Below are positions 8,941 through 17,489 of a DNA stretch of 64,000 nt, in pieces. The stretch is taken from contig NZ_CP101154.1 of the NCBI RefSeq assembly GCF_024298905.1, positions 186,001 through 250,000 on the forward strand. The letters are read 5' to 3'. The notes beneath the pieces were generated by a model that saw only the letters and a list, made by a program, of their open reading frames with translations, ran no database searches and was not told where the DNA came from. Source of the stretch: Natronomonas marina (GTDB lineage: Archaea > Halobacteriota > Halobacteria > Halobacteriales > Haloarculaceae). A program made the translations under genes and the position numbers. How positions within the stretch are numbered: the stretch's first letter is position 1; each line of letters opens with the position of its first letter.

Positions 8941-9636
8941 ATGCACGTCGTCAGGGGGTCGCTGGCGGACACCGAGCGCGACAGGGCCGCCACCCGCGGT
9001 CTCGCAGGCCTGGTCGAACGGACCGACCGGCCGGCCGTGAGGACGTGGACGCCGCCCCGACAGGTCGCCTTCGGTCGCCGGGACGCGTCGGCCGACGGCT
9101 ACGACCGCGCCCGCCGGGCGGCACTGGAGCGCGGTTACGACCCGGTCGAGCGGCGCGTCGGCGGCCGGGCCGTCGCCTACACGGGCGAGACCGTCGCGTT
9201 CGTCCACGCCGTCCCGACCGACGACTCCCGGTCGGGCATCCAGCGGCGCTACGAGCACGCCACCGACACGCTACGGGACGCCCTCGAGGGCGTCGGTGCG
9301 ACGGTCCGCTCCGGCGAGCCGGCGGGGTCGTTCTGTGCCGGCGACCACTCCCTGCAGGGCGACGGCAAGGTCGCGGGTATCGCCCAGCGCGTCCAGCGCG
9401 CCGTCGCCGTCGTCGGTGGCTGTGTCGTCGTCACCGAAGACGACGAAGACGCCATCGCCGACGTCCTCGGGCCGGTGTACGCCGCGCTGGGGGTCCCCTT
9501 CGAGACCGAGAGCGTCGGCAGCGTCGAGACCGCCGGCGGTCCCGACGACCCGGGTGCCGTCGTCGGCGCCATCGAGCGCGCCTTCGCCAGCGACCGCGAG
9601 ACGAACCCCGTCGAGGCGGCGGTGCTCCTCTCCTGA
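8941..9636 (+). CDS. Lipoate-protein ligase/octanoyltransferase family protein
   Basis: The 231-residue protein fits the BPL/LplA/LipB fold that attaches lipoyl or octanoyl groups to 2-oxoacid dehydrogenase or GcvH lysines. The pattern of the ligase family is visible: PPRQVAFGRRDA near residues 38-49, RRVGGRAVAYTGET near 71-84 (normally RRxxGGG-like), and CAGDHSLQGDGKVAGIAQR near 131-149. The last carries the conserved GDGKVAGIAQR-type loop with its lysine. The ATG at 8941 lies the right distance from the TATA box. No lipoyl-domain or 2-oxoacid dehydrogenase gene is adjacent. The true substrate (lipoate, octanoate or another acyl group) is not decided. Confidence 0.8.
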   Translation: MHVVRGSLADTERDRAATRGLAGLVERTDRPAVRTWTPPRQVAFGRRDASADGYDRARRAALERGYDPVERRVGGRAVAYTGETVAFVHAVPTDDSRSGIQRRYEHATDTLRDALEGVGATVRSGEPAGSFCAGDHSLQGDGKVAGIAQRVQRAVAVVGGCVVVTEDDEDAIADVLGPVYAALGVPFETESVGSVETAGGPDDPGAVVGAIERAFASDRETNPVEAAVLLS

Positions 9637-9681
9637 CGAGGGTTCGTGACCCTTAGGAACCTCGACCGCCGAGAGGGGGTA

Positions 9682-10983
9682 ATGCTCATTCGGAACGCGA
9701 GACTGGCCGCCGGCCGGGTCCGTGACGTCCGTGTCGACGGCGAACGAATCGCCGAAATCGGGACGGGACTCGACGCCGACGACGAGGTCATCCGCGCGGA
9801 GGAACGCCTGCTTCTGCCGGGGATGATAGACGCCCACGTCCACTTCCGTGAACCGGGCTTCTCGCACAAGGAGACGTGGCTGACCGGATCCCGCAGCGCC
9901 GCCGCGGGGGGCGTGACGACCGTGTTCGACCAGCCGAACACCGACCCCCCGACGGTCGACGGTCGGAGCTTCGACCGGAAGGCCGAACTGGCATCGGCCT
10001 CGGCGGTCGACTACGCCATCAACGGCGGCGTCACGGCCGAGTGGAAACCGGCGGAACTGCTCTCGAAGCCGCTGGGCGCCCTCGGGGAGGTGTTCCTCGC
10101 CGATTCGACCGGCGACATGGGTATCGACGTCGACCTCTTCGAGCGGGCGGTCGAACGCGCGAGCGAGGCCGGCGTACCGGTAACCGTTCACGCCGAGGAC
10201 GCCGACCTGTTCGACGAGAGCGTCCTGCCGGCGGACCCGGCCGACAGCGACGACGGCGCCGACGCCTGGAGCGTCTACCGAACGCCCGAGGCGGAGGCGG
10301 AGGCCGTCGACCGCGCCTGCGCGGCCGCCCGCAACCTGGGAGCCGACGTTCACATCGCCCACACCTCGACCCCCGAGGGCGTCGACATCGCAAAGAAGGC
10401 CGGCATGACCTGCGAGGTGACGCCGCACCACCTCTTTCTCTCGCGGGACGACCTCGGCGACCTCGGCACGTTCGGTCGGATGAATCCGCCGCTCCGGAGC
10501 GAGGCGCGCCGCGAGGCGCTGTTCGAACGCCTCCTCGACGGGACCGTCGACATCGTTGCCACCGACCACGCGCCACACACCCGCCAGGAGAAGGACGCGA
10601 GCATCTGGGAGGCGCCGAGCGGCGTTCCCGGCGTCGAGACGGCGCTTCCACTCCTGCTCGAGGCCGCCCGGACCGGCGACCTCGACTACGAACGGGTCCG
10701 CGACGTCACGGCGGCCAACGTCGCCGAGATATTCGACCTGCCGCGGAAGGGTCGCATCGAGGTCGGCCGCGACGCCGACCTCGTCCTGGTCGACGAGACC
10801 GAAAGCGTCCCCATTCGCGGGGAGAAACTCCACTCGAAGTGTGGGTGGACGCCGTTCGAGGGGATGCGCGGCGTCTTCCCCGACCTGACGATGGTTCGCG
10901 GGACCGTCGTCTATCACGACGGCGCGTTCGCGGAAGCGGAGGGACGGAACGTGCGGACGGCCCGTCGGGACGGCGACGAGTAG
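9682..10983 (+). CDS. pyrC: Dihydroorotase
   Basis: Dihydroorotase closes carbamoyl-aspartate to dihydroorotate in pyrimidine synthesis. The 433-residue protein has the metal-binding DAHVHFREPG near residues 49-58, a VTVHAED segment, the histidines of TPHHLF, and ATDHAPHT, followed by the amidohydrolase closing motif KGRIEVGRDADLVLVD. The start at 9682 is supported by a purine-rich GAGAGGGGG just upstream that could act as a Shine-Dalgarno sequence. Other pyrimidine genes are not adjacent. Allantoinase and hydantoinase are relatives, but the HFREPG motif and overall pattern favour dihydroorotase. Confidence 0.93.
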   Translation: MLIRNARLAAGRVRDVRVDGERIAEIGTGLDADDEVIRAEERLLLPGMIDAHVHFREPGFSHKETWLTGSRSAAAGGVTTVFDQPNTDPPTVDGRSFDRKAELASASAVDYAINGGVTAEWKPAELLSKPLGALGEVFLADSTGDMGIDVDLFERAVERASEAGVPVTVHAEDADLFDESVLPADPADSDDGADAWSVYRTPEAEAEAVDRACAAARNLGADVHIAHTSTPEGVDIAKKAGMTCEVTPHHLFLSRDDLGDLGTFGRMNPPLRSEARREALFERLLDGTVDIVATDHAPHTRQEKDASIWEAPSGVPGVETALPLLLEAARTGDLDYERVRDVTAANVAEIFDLPRKGRIEVGRDADLVLVDETESVPIRGEKLHSKCGWTPFEGMRGVFPDLTMVRGTVVYHDGAFAEAEGRNVRTARRDGDE

Positions 10984-10990
10984 TCCGGCC

Positions 10991-11665
10991 TCAGTCGTCG
11001 GCCTCGGCCCCGTGGGCGTGACCCGACTCGCCGTCGGAGGCGATTTCGTGGCCGCACTCCGGACAGGTGACGCGGTCGTGTCGCAGCGCCGCCGAGGACT
11101 CCCGGACCTCGCGCATGACGCTGGAGATGCGCTCTTCGGCCTCCAGCTCCTCGTCGACGCCGAGTTCGACGCCCTCGACCTCCAGGAGGAACTTGGCGAC
11201 CTCGGTTATCTCGTACATGAGGTCGTCCAGTTCCTCGGCGGTGTAGAAGTCACACATCGCGCCGTAGAGGAAGGTCGCGCCCGCCTTCCGGACCTTCTCG
11301 TCGAAACTGGCCCGCGCCTGGTTGACGGCCTGGGGGCTGTAGGTGTCGGTCATGAACGGGACGAGTTCGGGCAGGTTCTCGCCGATCTTCGTCATCTCGA
11401 CGCCGGTCTCGGTCCGGAAGTCCGCACAGAGCCGTGCGATGGCCCACTCGCGGGCCGTGACGTAGGTCCGCTCCCGGAGGAACTCGTTGGCTCGGTCGTA
11501 CGTCGAGCCGTCGATTTTCGAAAAGCGGGCGTACTCCCTGACATCCTGTGGAACCCCTGGGTCGCGGTTGGCGTCGTCTGCCTCGCCGTTCTCGTTCCCC
11601 GAGACCCGCCTGACAGCCGGCGTCGGTTCCTCCCCGTCGTCCGCCGCCTCGGCGTCCTCGACCAT
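10991..11665 (-). CDS. DUF5806 family protein
   Basis: The 224-residue protein has a disordered acidic N-terminus (about 1-45), then a helical core with the very conserved-looking block KIDGSTYDRANEFL, TYVTAREWAIARLCADF and ENLPELVPFMTDTY. I recognise this as the haloarchaeal DUF5806 family. The C-terminus contains CPECGH followed by histidines, a possible half zinc knuckle. Its function is unknown. It converges on pyrC with a 7-bp gap. Confidence 0.85.
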   Translation of the reverse strand: MVEDAEAADDGEEPTPAVRRVSGNENGEADDANRDPGVPQDVREYARFSKIDGSTYDRANEFLRERTYVTAREWAIARLCADFRTETGVEMTKIGENLPELVPFMTDTYSPQAVNQARASFDEKVRKAGATFLYGAMCDFYTAEELDDLMYEITEVAKFLLEVEGVELGVDEELEAEERISSVMREVRESSAALRHDRVTCPECGHEIASDGESGHAHGAEADD

Positions 11666-11735
11666 ACCGGGAGTAGCGGCCCGCCGTCGAAAAAGCGTAT
11701 CGGCGATGTCTGACGGGTGGCGTACGCGTGCCCCG

Positions 11736-11847
11736 ACCGCAGGGAGGGGCACGGAACGCGAGCGGCGAGGAACGAGCCGCGAGCCGCGGACTGCGGTGAG
11801 ACCGCAGGGAGGGGCACGGAACGCGAGCGGCGAGGAACGAACCGCGA
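11736..11847. repeat. Two direct copies of a 46-47-bp GC-rich unit
   Basis: A unit beginning ACCGCAGGGAGGGGCACGGA occurs at 11736-11782 and again at 11801-11847, with one visible mismatch (GAGCC versus GAACC). The repeats lie in the 310-bp gap between the DUF5806 gene and a Usp gene. They contain the GCGAGCGGCGAGGAACGA phrase seen in other haloarchaeal intergenic repeats. No gene is evident here; the rest of the gap (11848-11975) carries only the promoter of the Usp gene, with a CTTTT box at about 11946-11950. Confidence 0.75.
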
Positions 11848-11975
11848 CGTAGTTGTTCGGGAGGACAACAGAACGGCGAAACTGGCGAGAACGCCCGGTT
11901 CGGGCGGTCGATCCTCCGGTCGTCGGTGCCGAACGATACGGGAGGCTTTTGGGTTCCGGCGCCCTCCCTGTACAC

Positions 11976-12344
11976 ATGGACGTACTCCTGGGGGTCGGCG
12001 GCAGCGAGGATTCCTTTCGCGCCTTGGAGGAGACGATACGACGCGCCAGCGAGGCGGGGGACAGCCTCACCATCGCCGTCGTCGAGAACCCCGACTCGGA
12101 GCGGGACACCGCGGAGATACGGGACCGGATCGACGCCGCCCTCGAGGAGGTCGGGTTCGACGCGGAGGTCCGGACCCTCTCGGGCCATCCCGGCAGTCGG
12201 CTGCTCGAGTTGGCCGAACGGGAAGGCTACGACCGAATCGTCCTCGGCGGCGGCGAGACGAGCCCACTCGGCAAGGTCCAGCTCGGCTCGATCGCCGAGT
12301 TCGTACTGCTGAACGCGAAAACGACGGTGACTCTGGTCCGATGA
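11976..12344 (+). CDS. Universal stress protein (UspA) family, small
   Basis: The 122-residue single Usp domain starts MDVLLGVGGSEDS and ends TTVTLVR, the usual first and last strands. The nucleotide loop GGGETSPLGKVQLGS only partly follows the G-x2-G-x9-GS ATP-binding pattern, so ATP binding is uncertain. The start at 11976 lies about 30 nt after a CTTTT element. It overlaps the following GNAT gene by 4 bp (ATGA), so the two are very likely translated together. Confidence 0.85.
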   Translation: MDVLLGVGGSEDSFRALEETIRRASEAGDSLTIAVVENPDSERDTAEIRDRIDAALEEVGFDAEVRTLSGHPGSRLLELAEREGYDRIVLGGGETSPLGKVQLGSIAEFVLLNAKTTVTLVR

Positions 12345-12874
12345 CACGCGAATACCCGACCGAAATCGCCGGACCGTACGAGGCACCACCGCGGTCGTTC
12401 ACCGACCACGAGGGCCGCGACATCGACGTCCGCCAACTCGAGGACGACTTCGAGGCGCTCGTGGAGATGTACCGTTCGTTCGACCCCGAGGACCGCGCCC
12501 AGGGCATCCCGCCGACGGACGAGCAGGCCATCCGCGAGTGGCTCGAGACGCTCGTGGAGACCGACTGCATCAACGTCGTCGCCTGCCACGACGGCTCGGT
12601 CGTCGGCCACGCAATGTTGGTCCCGGACCGTCACGGAGCCTCCGAACTGGCCATCTTCGTCCTCCGGGCCTACCAGGAGGCCGGCATCGGGACGGCGCTG
12701 GTCGAGGCCCTGCTCGGTGCCGGCCGACGGGATGGCGTCGAGCGCATCTGGCTGACCGTCGAGCGGTGGAACTCACCGGCCATCGCCCTCTACCAGAAGG
12801 TTGGGTTCGAGACGAGCGACCCCGACGGATTCGAACTCGAGATGGCCGCCAAACTGAGCAACCCCGACGACTAA
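12341..12874 (+). CDS. GNAT family N-acetyltransferase
   Basis: The 177-residue protein belongs to the GNAT fold. The acetyl-CoA-binding segment is around FVLRAYQEAGIGTALVEAL (about residues 106-124), with the Q/R-x-x-G-x-G/A-type phosphate loop EAGIGT. WLTVERWNSPAIALYQKVGF near 137-156 is the usual later motif. The acceptor (protein N-terminus, lysine or small amine) is unknown. The start codon overlaps the stop of the upstream Usp gene, indicating coupling. Its stop overlaps the stop of the convergent Usp gene at 12871-12874. Confidence 0.88.
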   Translation: MTREYPTEIAGPYEAPPRSFTDHEGRDIDVRQLEDDFEALVEMYRSFDPEDRAQGIPPTDEQAIREWLETLVETDCINVVACHDGSVVGHAMLVPDRHGASELAIFVLRAYQEAGIGTALVEALLGAGRRDGVERIWLTVERWNSPAIALYQKVGFETSDPDGFELEMAAKLSNPDD

Positions 12875-13311
12875 ACCGACAGGACGGGCTGTGAGGCGTG
12901 GGCCAGCACGTACTCGGCGGCCTTCTCGATGACCGCCTCGGGGTTGCCGGTGACGGGTTCGCGGGGGACGACGACGAAGTCCGTCTCCAGTGACTCGGCC
13001 ACGTCGAGGATGACGCTGCCGGGGTGCTGTGAGAGCCGGGTCTGCGAGAAGCCGTACGCCGAGGAGTGGTCGACGGGCACGTCGCAGTCGCCGGCGAGCG
13101 CGCGGACGCCCGCCATCACCTGCTCGCTCCGCCGTGCGATGGCCGCGGCCTCGACGGCGCCCTCCTGCATCGCGGTCGCGGCCTCCTCGCCCAGCACGTA
13201 GAGGGCGTGGACGCCGGCGTCGTATCGCTCGGCGATGGCGACGGCGTATTCGACGGCCTCCATCGCCTCCTCGGAGCCGTCGACCGGAACGAGCACGGTG
13301 TCGACCTCCAT
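12871..13311 (-). CDS. Universal stress protein (UspA) family
   Basis: This is a single Usp domain of 146 residues: VDTVLVPVDGSEEAMEAVEYA at the start and HASQPVLSV at the end. The ATP loop is replaced by VPREPVTGNPEAVIEKAAEY, lacking the G-x2-G-x9-G pattern, so this is probably a non-ATP-binding Usp. It is divergent from another Usp gene at 13386 with a 74-bp spacer containing two AT-rich boxes, one at about 13333-13341 (minus) and one at about 13355-13361 (plus). Its stop codon overlaps that of the GNAT gene. Confidence 0.85.
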   Translation of the reverse strand: MEVDTVLVPVDGSEEAMEAVEYAVAIAERYDAGVHALYVLGEEAATAMQEGAVEAAAIARRSEQVMAGVRALAGDCDVPVDHSSAYGFSQTRLSQHPGSVILDVAESLETDFVVVPREPVTGNPEAVIEKAAEYVLAHASQPVLSV

Positions 13312-13385
13312 ACCCGAACGTCGGAGGGGGGTATCAAAAAACCCTCCCCGCGTACCTTTTTGTCGGACGCGGGCCGAGAGCCGGT

Positions 13386-13823
13386 ATGTTCGACACGGTG
13401 GTGGTGGCCACGGACGGCTCCGAGAGCGTCTCGCGGGCCGCCGAGTGCGCCCTGGACCTGGCGGCCCGATTCGAGGCGACCGCACACGCGCTGTACGTCG
13501 TCGACGCCGGACAGGTCGAGTCGCTGCCGGACCACCTCCACGACGAGGTCCGCGACGCCCTCGACGAGCAGAGCGCCGAGGCGCTCGAGGCGGTCCAGGC
13601 GGCCAACGACGCCCGCCAGACGCCGGCCGTCCTCGAGACGGCCGTCCGGGTCGGCCGCCCTGCCGACCAGATAATCCGCTACGCGCGCGACATCGACGCC
13701 GACGCGGTGGCGATGGGGACCCGGGGCCGCCACGGCGAGCACTCCTTTCTGCTCGGCAGCGTCGCCGAGCGGGTCGTCCGGATGTGTCCCCAGCCGGTGT
13801 TGACCGTCCGGCAACTGGACTGA
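13386..13823 (+). CDS. Universal stress protein (UspA) family, ATP-binding type
   Basis: This is a single Usp domain of 145 residues beginning MFDTVVVATDGSESVSRA. It contains GTRGRHGEHSFLLGSVAERV near residues 116-135, which fits the G-x2-G-x9-GS nucleotide-binding pattern. The stretch ends with the usual PVLTVRQL. It is divergent from the non-ATP Usp at 12871-13311, and both are single domains. The signal it responds to is unknown. TATA-like CTTTTTG lies roughly 28 nt upstream of the ATG. Confidence 0.88.
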   Translation: MFDTVVVATDGSESVSRAAECALDLAARFEATAHALYVVDAGQVESLPDHLHDEVRDALDEQSAEALEAVQAANDARQTPAVLETAVRVGRPADQIIRYARDIDADAVAMGTRGRHGEHSFLLGSVAERVVRMCPQPVLTVRQLD

Positions 13824-13893
13824 CCGGCGCCGCGGCCGACGAACGAGCGACGAGAACGGGAGGGTTATTGGCTCCGGGCGTCCTCGCGGGAGT

Positions 13894-14976
13894 ATGGACG
13901 ACTGGCTCATCGACGACGACAATATCCCGCTGTCCCGGCGCTCGGTCCTGCCGGGTGAGGGGTTCTTCGTCCCGGATTCCATCGACGACGCCGAGACCGA
14001 ACGCGAGGCCCGTGAGGCGCTGGCCGACGCCGACCGCGTCGTCGTCGCCGACCCCGACGCCGACGGCCTCGCCTGCGTCGCGTTGATTCGGGTCGCGCTG
14101 GGCGAGGCGGCGCTTTTACCCGCCGGTCCCCACGAAATCGCCGACGCCCTCGAGTACGTCGTCGAGTTCGGGGCGCCCGGTCTGGAGTTGTTCGTCTGTG
14201 ATCTCTGTCCCGACGACGAGCGCGACGTCGAGGCGCTGCCGGCGGTCGCAGAGCGGGCCGCCGACGTCAGGTGGTTCGACCACCACCAGTGGGACGAGGA
14301 CCTGACGGCGACCGTCGGGGAGTACGCCGAGTTGGTCGTCGGCGAGTCCGACGAGGAGTGTACCGCCGACGTGACGCTGCGGAGCCTCGAGTACGACTTC
14401 GCGGAGCGGTACGCCGAACTCGCCGCCGTCACGCGGGACCACGACCTCTGGCTGCGGGAGGACCCCCGGAGCGACGACCTGGCCGATTACGCCCACTGGG
14501 TCGACCCCGAGGAGTACATCGAGACGGTCCTCGCACACGGCGCCGACCTGCCGGCCGACGTTGAGGCGTTCCTTGCCGAGCGCCGCGTCGAGAAGGAAGC
14601 CCTCGTCGAGAAGGCCGTCGACCGTGCCGAGTACGAGGAGGTCGGCGAGTGGACCGTCGGCGTCACCTACGGCCGGTGTTCGCAGAACGAGGTCGCCGAG
14701 GCGATGCGGGAGGCGGGTGCCGACGCCTCCGTTATCGTCAAGCCCGCCGGGTCGGCCTCCATCCGCGGCACGGACGCCTTCGAGCGCTGCCACGAGGTCG
14801 CCGGCCGGGTCAACGGCGGCGGACACCCGAAGGCGGCCGGCTGCAAGCCGGACATCTACGACGACATGCTGGACTACGCCCACCACTGGACGACCCGCGG
14901 CGCGGTCACCAGGCAGGTCATCCTCGACGCGTTCCGCGAGGTGGCCGCCGAGGAAAGCGCCGACGCGGACGCGTAG
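13894..14976 (+). CDS. DHH/DHHA1 family phosphoesterase
   Basis: The 360-residue protein has the DHH phosphoesterase signature: DPDADG at residues 53-58, the DHH triad in RWFDHHQWDE near 126-135, and the C-terminal DHHA1 motif GGGHPKAAGC near 309-318. It resembles archaeal RecJ-like/GAN exonucleases and nano-RNA or cyclic dinucleotide phosphodiesterases. Length and the absence of an OB-fold or S1 extension do not decide between these. The metal centre looks intact. A GTTAT box sits about 29 nt before the ATG. Confidence 0.85.
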   Translation: MDDWLIDDDNIPLSRRSVLPGEGFFVPDSIDDAETEREAREALADADRVVVADPDADGLACVALIRVALGEAALLPAGPHEIADALEYVVEFGAPGLELFVCDLCPDDERDVEALPAVAERAADVRWFDHHQWDEDLTATVGEYAELVVGESDEECTADVTLRSLEYDFAERYAELAAVTRDHDLWLREDPRSDDLADYAHWVDPEEYIETVLAHGADLPADVEAFLAERRVEKEALVEKAVDRAEYEEVGEWTVGVTYGRCSQNEVAEAMREAGADASVIVKPAGSASIRGTDAFERCHEVAGRVNGGGHPKAAGCKPDIYDDMLDYAHHWTTRGAVTRQVILDAFREVAAEESADADA

Positions 14977-15012
14977 CGGCGGACCGCCGCGGCGCCGAGT
15001 CCGTCCCCCGGG

Positions 15013-16077
15013 TCAGTCTTCGAGGTAGTCGGCGAGGAAGGTCCGGTGGTGGTCCTCGATTCGGTCGCGCTCCGCCGGCGTCGCCTCCTCGTGCCACAGC
15101 GGAAGACAGGCCATCGCGTCGACGCGACTCGTCAGGCGGTAGACGGCCATGCGCTCGCGGACCGACTCCTCGAAGGCCCACCCCTCGCGAGCGTCGGCGT
15201 AGGCGGTCCGGAACTGCTCGCGGAGCGCCGCGACCACGTCGTCGTCCTCGGTGACGGGGTCGAACAGGTGGGACTCGACCTTGGCGAGGTTGTAGGCGGG
15301 CGGCGCCGCGGTGAGGTTCGCCCAGTCCAGCACCGCGCGGGTCTCGCCCGTCTCCGGGTCGACGAGGAGGTTCCCGTAGCGGTAGTCCCAGTGGCAGTAG
15401 GTCGGCGGCGCCGGGTCCGGGAGCGCCGGCAGCGTCTCCCGGCAGTACGCCCGGAGGTCCGGCACGAGGTCGGCGAACCGCTCTCTGTCGTCGGCCTTCT
15501 CGGGGAACCACCCGCCGTCGAGGAGTTCGTCCAGCGTCTCCTCGCGGCCCTCCAGCAGCCACGCGTGGAAGTCGTCGGCGCGGGGGTGGTCGTCGGTGTC
15601 CAGCACCGCGAGGTCGCCGTCTTCGACGCCGACGTTCCCGGCCGCCGGCAGCGGTCCGAGGTCGTGGAGTGCGGCGAGGTTGCGCCCCGCTTCCCCGACG
15701 ACCCGCTCGCGGGCCGCCGTCGGCAGGTCGTCGACCCGGTTCTCGAAGTTCTCGCCGTCGACGCGCTCCATCAGGTAGAACGGTGACGGGTGGTCGGGGT
15801 GGTCGTCCCGGTAGCCGTACACCGCCGGGACCGGAACCGTCGTCTCCCGGCCCACGAGTTCGAGCAGGCGGGGTTCGGCGCGGGCGATTTCGGGGTCGAC
15901 GAAGTCGGCGGTGGTCGCCTTCAGGACGGCCTCGCGGTCGCCGTCTGGCGCCCGCACGTCGAGGAACGCGACGAAGTCGGTGCCGTACTCGCAGCGGTCG
16001 ACGCCCCGGACCGTCCACGCCGGCCGGAGCGCGGCGACCATCTCTCGGACCTCGTCGTCGGCGACCTGCCCGTCCAT
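15013..16077 (-). CDS. Aminoglycoside phosphotransferase (APH/choline kinase) family protein
   Basis: The 354-residue kinase-like protein has a glycine-loop-equivalent N-lobe, YLMERVDGENFENRV in the hinge, and the catalytic Brenner motif HWDYRYGN. This is followed by AVLDWANLTAAPPAYNLAKVE, which supplies the metal-binding aspartate. Substrates in this family range from antibiotics to choline, fructosamine and thiamine. A resistance role should not be assumed. Haloarchaea often carry such genes next to acyl-CoA metabolism genes, but no such link is visible at this spot. Confidence 0.82.
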   Translation of the reverse strand: MDGQVADDEVREMVAALRPAWTVRGVDRCEYGTDFVAFLDVRAPDGDREAVLKATTADFVDPEIARAEPRLLELVGRETTVPVPAVYGYRDDHPDHPSPFYLMERVDGENFENRVDDLPTAARERVVGEAGRNLAALHDLGPLPAAGNVGVEDGDLAVLDTDDHPRADDFHAWLLEGREETLDELLDGGWFPEKADDRERFADLVPDLRAYCRETLPALPDPAPPTYCHWDYRYGNLLVDPETGETRAVLDWANLTAAPPAYNLAKVESHLFDPVTEDDDVVAALREQFRTAYADAREGWAFEESVRERMAVYRLTSRVDAMACLPLWHEEATPAERDRIEDHHRTFLADYLED

Positions 16078-16149
16078 ACCTTCGTGCTGGTGCCGACGGG
16101 GAGAAGTCTTGTGCTGGCGTGTGAGGCGCTGCCGCGGTCCTGGGCGTCC

Positions 16150-16590
16150 TCAGTCGTCGGGGTCGGCGACCCACTTGTCGGAGTAGGTCGTCCCGCAGGC
16201 GCAGGCGGCGTAGCCGTGAATCACGTCGCCCTCGGCGTAGAGACCGCCGACGGCCTCGTTTTGCGCCTCGGCGAACGCGAAGACGAACTTGACGTAGTGG
16301 TCGTCGCCGTCGCCGTCCGGGCAGGTCCCGCCGGTGCAGTCGTCGTCGACGTCGCCGTCCGTCTCCATGGCCATGCCGGCGAAGTCCATCGCGTCGAGGC
16401 CGGTCGCGCTCTCGAAGGCGGCCTTGCCGTCCTCGCCGGGCAACACGAGGACGACGCCGTCCTCGACGCGGGTCCCGATGTCCAGCAGGTCCTCGACGGA
16501 GCCGACGCCCTCCTCGTGGAGATAGACGAGGATGTCGTCGGGCCGGTCGCCGGCGAGAAAGGAGTCGTACAGCGCCCCGGCGCCGCTCAT
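16150..16590 (-). CDS. DUF5807 family protein
   Basis: The 146-residue acidic protein matches the haloarchaeal DUF5807 family as I remember it. The C-terminal region has YAACACGTTYSDKWV, with two cysteines that might bind metal, and there is a central CTGGTCPDGDGDD. Its start overlaps the stop of the upstream 137-residue gene by 4 bp (16587-16590). It is therefore the last gene of a probable S6e operon (17416 to 16150). Function unknown. Confidence 0.8.
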   Translation of the reverse strand: MSGAGALYDSFLAGDRPDDILVYLHEEGVGSVEDLLDIGTRVEDGVVLVLPGEDGKAAFESATGLDAMDFAGMAMETDGDVDDDCTGGTCPDGDGDDHYVKFVFAFAEAQNEAVGGLYAEGDVIHGYAACACGTTYSDKWVADPDD

Positions 16591-17000
16591 CCGTCGAGGT
16601 CCTCCGCGATGGACGCGAGGTCGTCGTCCGGCGACTCGACGACCCGGTAGACGGCGCTGTCGCCGGGCGCCCGGAGGCCGTACTGTTCGCCCTCGACGAC
16701 GACGTCGAGCAGGGCGGTGCGGCCGGTTTCGAGTCCCTGGTCGTCGACCCACGCGGCGAGGTGGTTCTCGCCGTCCCGCTCGCGGGCCATCCGGGGGTTG
16801 TCGTAGAGGCCGCGGAGTTCGACCTCGCCGCCGAAGTCGGTCTCGACGGGGGCGTGGTAGGGCCCGCCGTCGGCGTCGACCCGGACGACGCCCTCCGGAA
16901 TCGTCCCGTCGGGGACGCGGAGTCGGGGGCGGTCCAGGGCGCCGCTCTCGACGATGGTGCCACGGACGGTCTCGACGCCGTCGGAGGAGACGCTGGGCAT
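16587..17000 (-). CDS. Haloarchaeal conserved protein (possibly DUF7112)
   Basis: The 137-residue soluble protein appears beta-rich throughout, with RLRVPDGTIPEGVVRVDADG near residues 25-44 and a central GGEVELRGLYDNPRMARERDGENHL. It has no cysteines, membrane segment or catalytic motif that I recognise. It sits 23 bp after the S6e gene and overlaps DUF5807 by 4 bp, so it is very likely cotranscribed with a ribosomal protein. The DUF number is a recollection and uncertain. Confidence 0.7.
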   Translation of the reverse strand: MPSVSSDGVETVRGTIVESGALDRPRLRVPDGTIPEGVVRVDADGGPYHAPVETDFGGEVELRGLYDNPRMARERDGENHLAAWVDDQGLETGRTALLDVVVEGEQYGLRAPGDSAVYRVVESPDDDLASIAEDLDG

Positions 17001-17023
17001 GAAGGAACTGGAAGGGAACGCGA

Positions 17024-17416
17024 TTACTCGTCCTCGTCGCCGCCGAGGAGGTCCTCGACGGACTCGTCGCCGCGGGAGACGATCCTGGCGTTTATCTGCC
17101 GCGTCTCGTCGGAGATTTCGGCGCCGCGGACGGTGACGCGCTTTCGCTCGCCGTCGACGGTCGGGTCGAAGCCGACGCCGCCCTCCAGCAGGATGGCCGC
17201 CGTCCCCGTCCCGGAGACGTCCTCGCGCATCGGTCGGCCGGCGGTGTCCGAACCGCCGGTGATCTCGAGTTCGTAGCCGGTGAGGTCGACGGCGTTGCCG
17301 TCGACCGTCTCCCCGATGGAGCGGCCGATGAATCGGTTGGCGTCCTGTCCGTCCACCTCGAAGGCGTGCGTGATGCCCTCGTCGGGGTCACCGACGACGA
17401 CCTGGAAGTCTGCCAT
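17024..17416 (-). CDS. rps6e: Small ribosomal subunit protein S6e (eS6)
   Basis: The 130-residue protein starts [14 protein letters not shown] and contains [36 protein letters not shown], the highly conserved S6e core. It lacks the long basic tail of eukaryotic S6 and instead ends in an acidic stretch, as in other halophiles. It is first in a three-gene operon with the 137-residue protein and DUF5807. Confidence 0.96.
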   Translation of the reverse strand: MADFQVVVGDPDEGITHAFEVDGQDANRFIGRSIGETVDGNAVDLTGYELEITGGSDTAGRPMREDVSGTGTAAILLEGGVGFDPTVDGERKRVTVRGAEISDETRQINARIVSRGDESVEDLLGGDEDE

Positions 17417-17489
17417 ACGGGGGGAAACTGGACGCGTCGGCAAAAGGGTATTGAAACCGCACGCGCCCCTATCCGGCGATCCGGTGGGC

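Noticed and set aside
15013-16077. Aminoglycoside resistance gene
   Set aside because: The kinase fold is shared by many enzymes with other substrates, and there is no resistance context.
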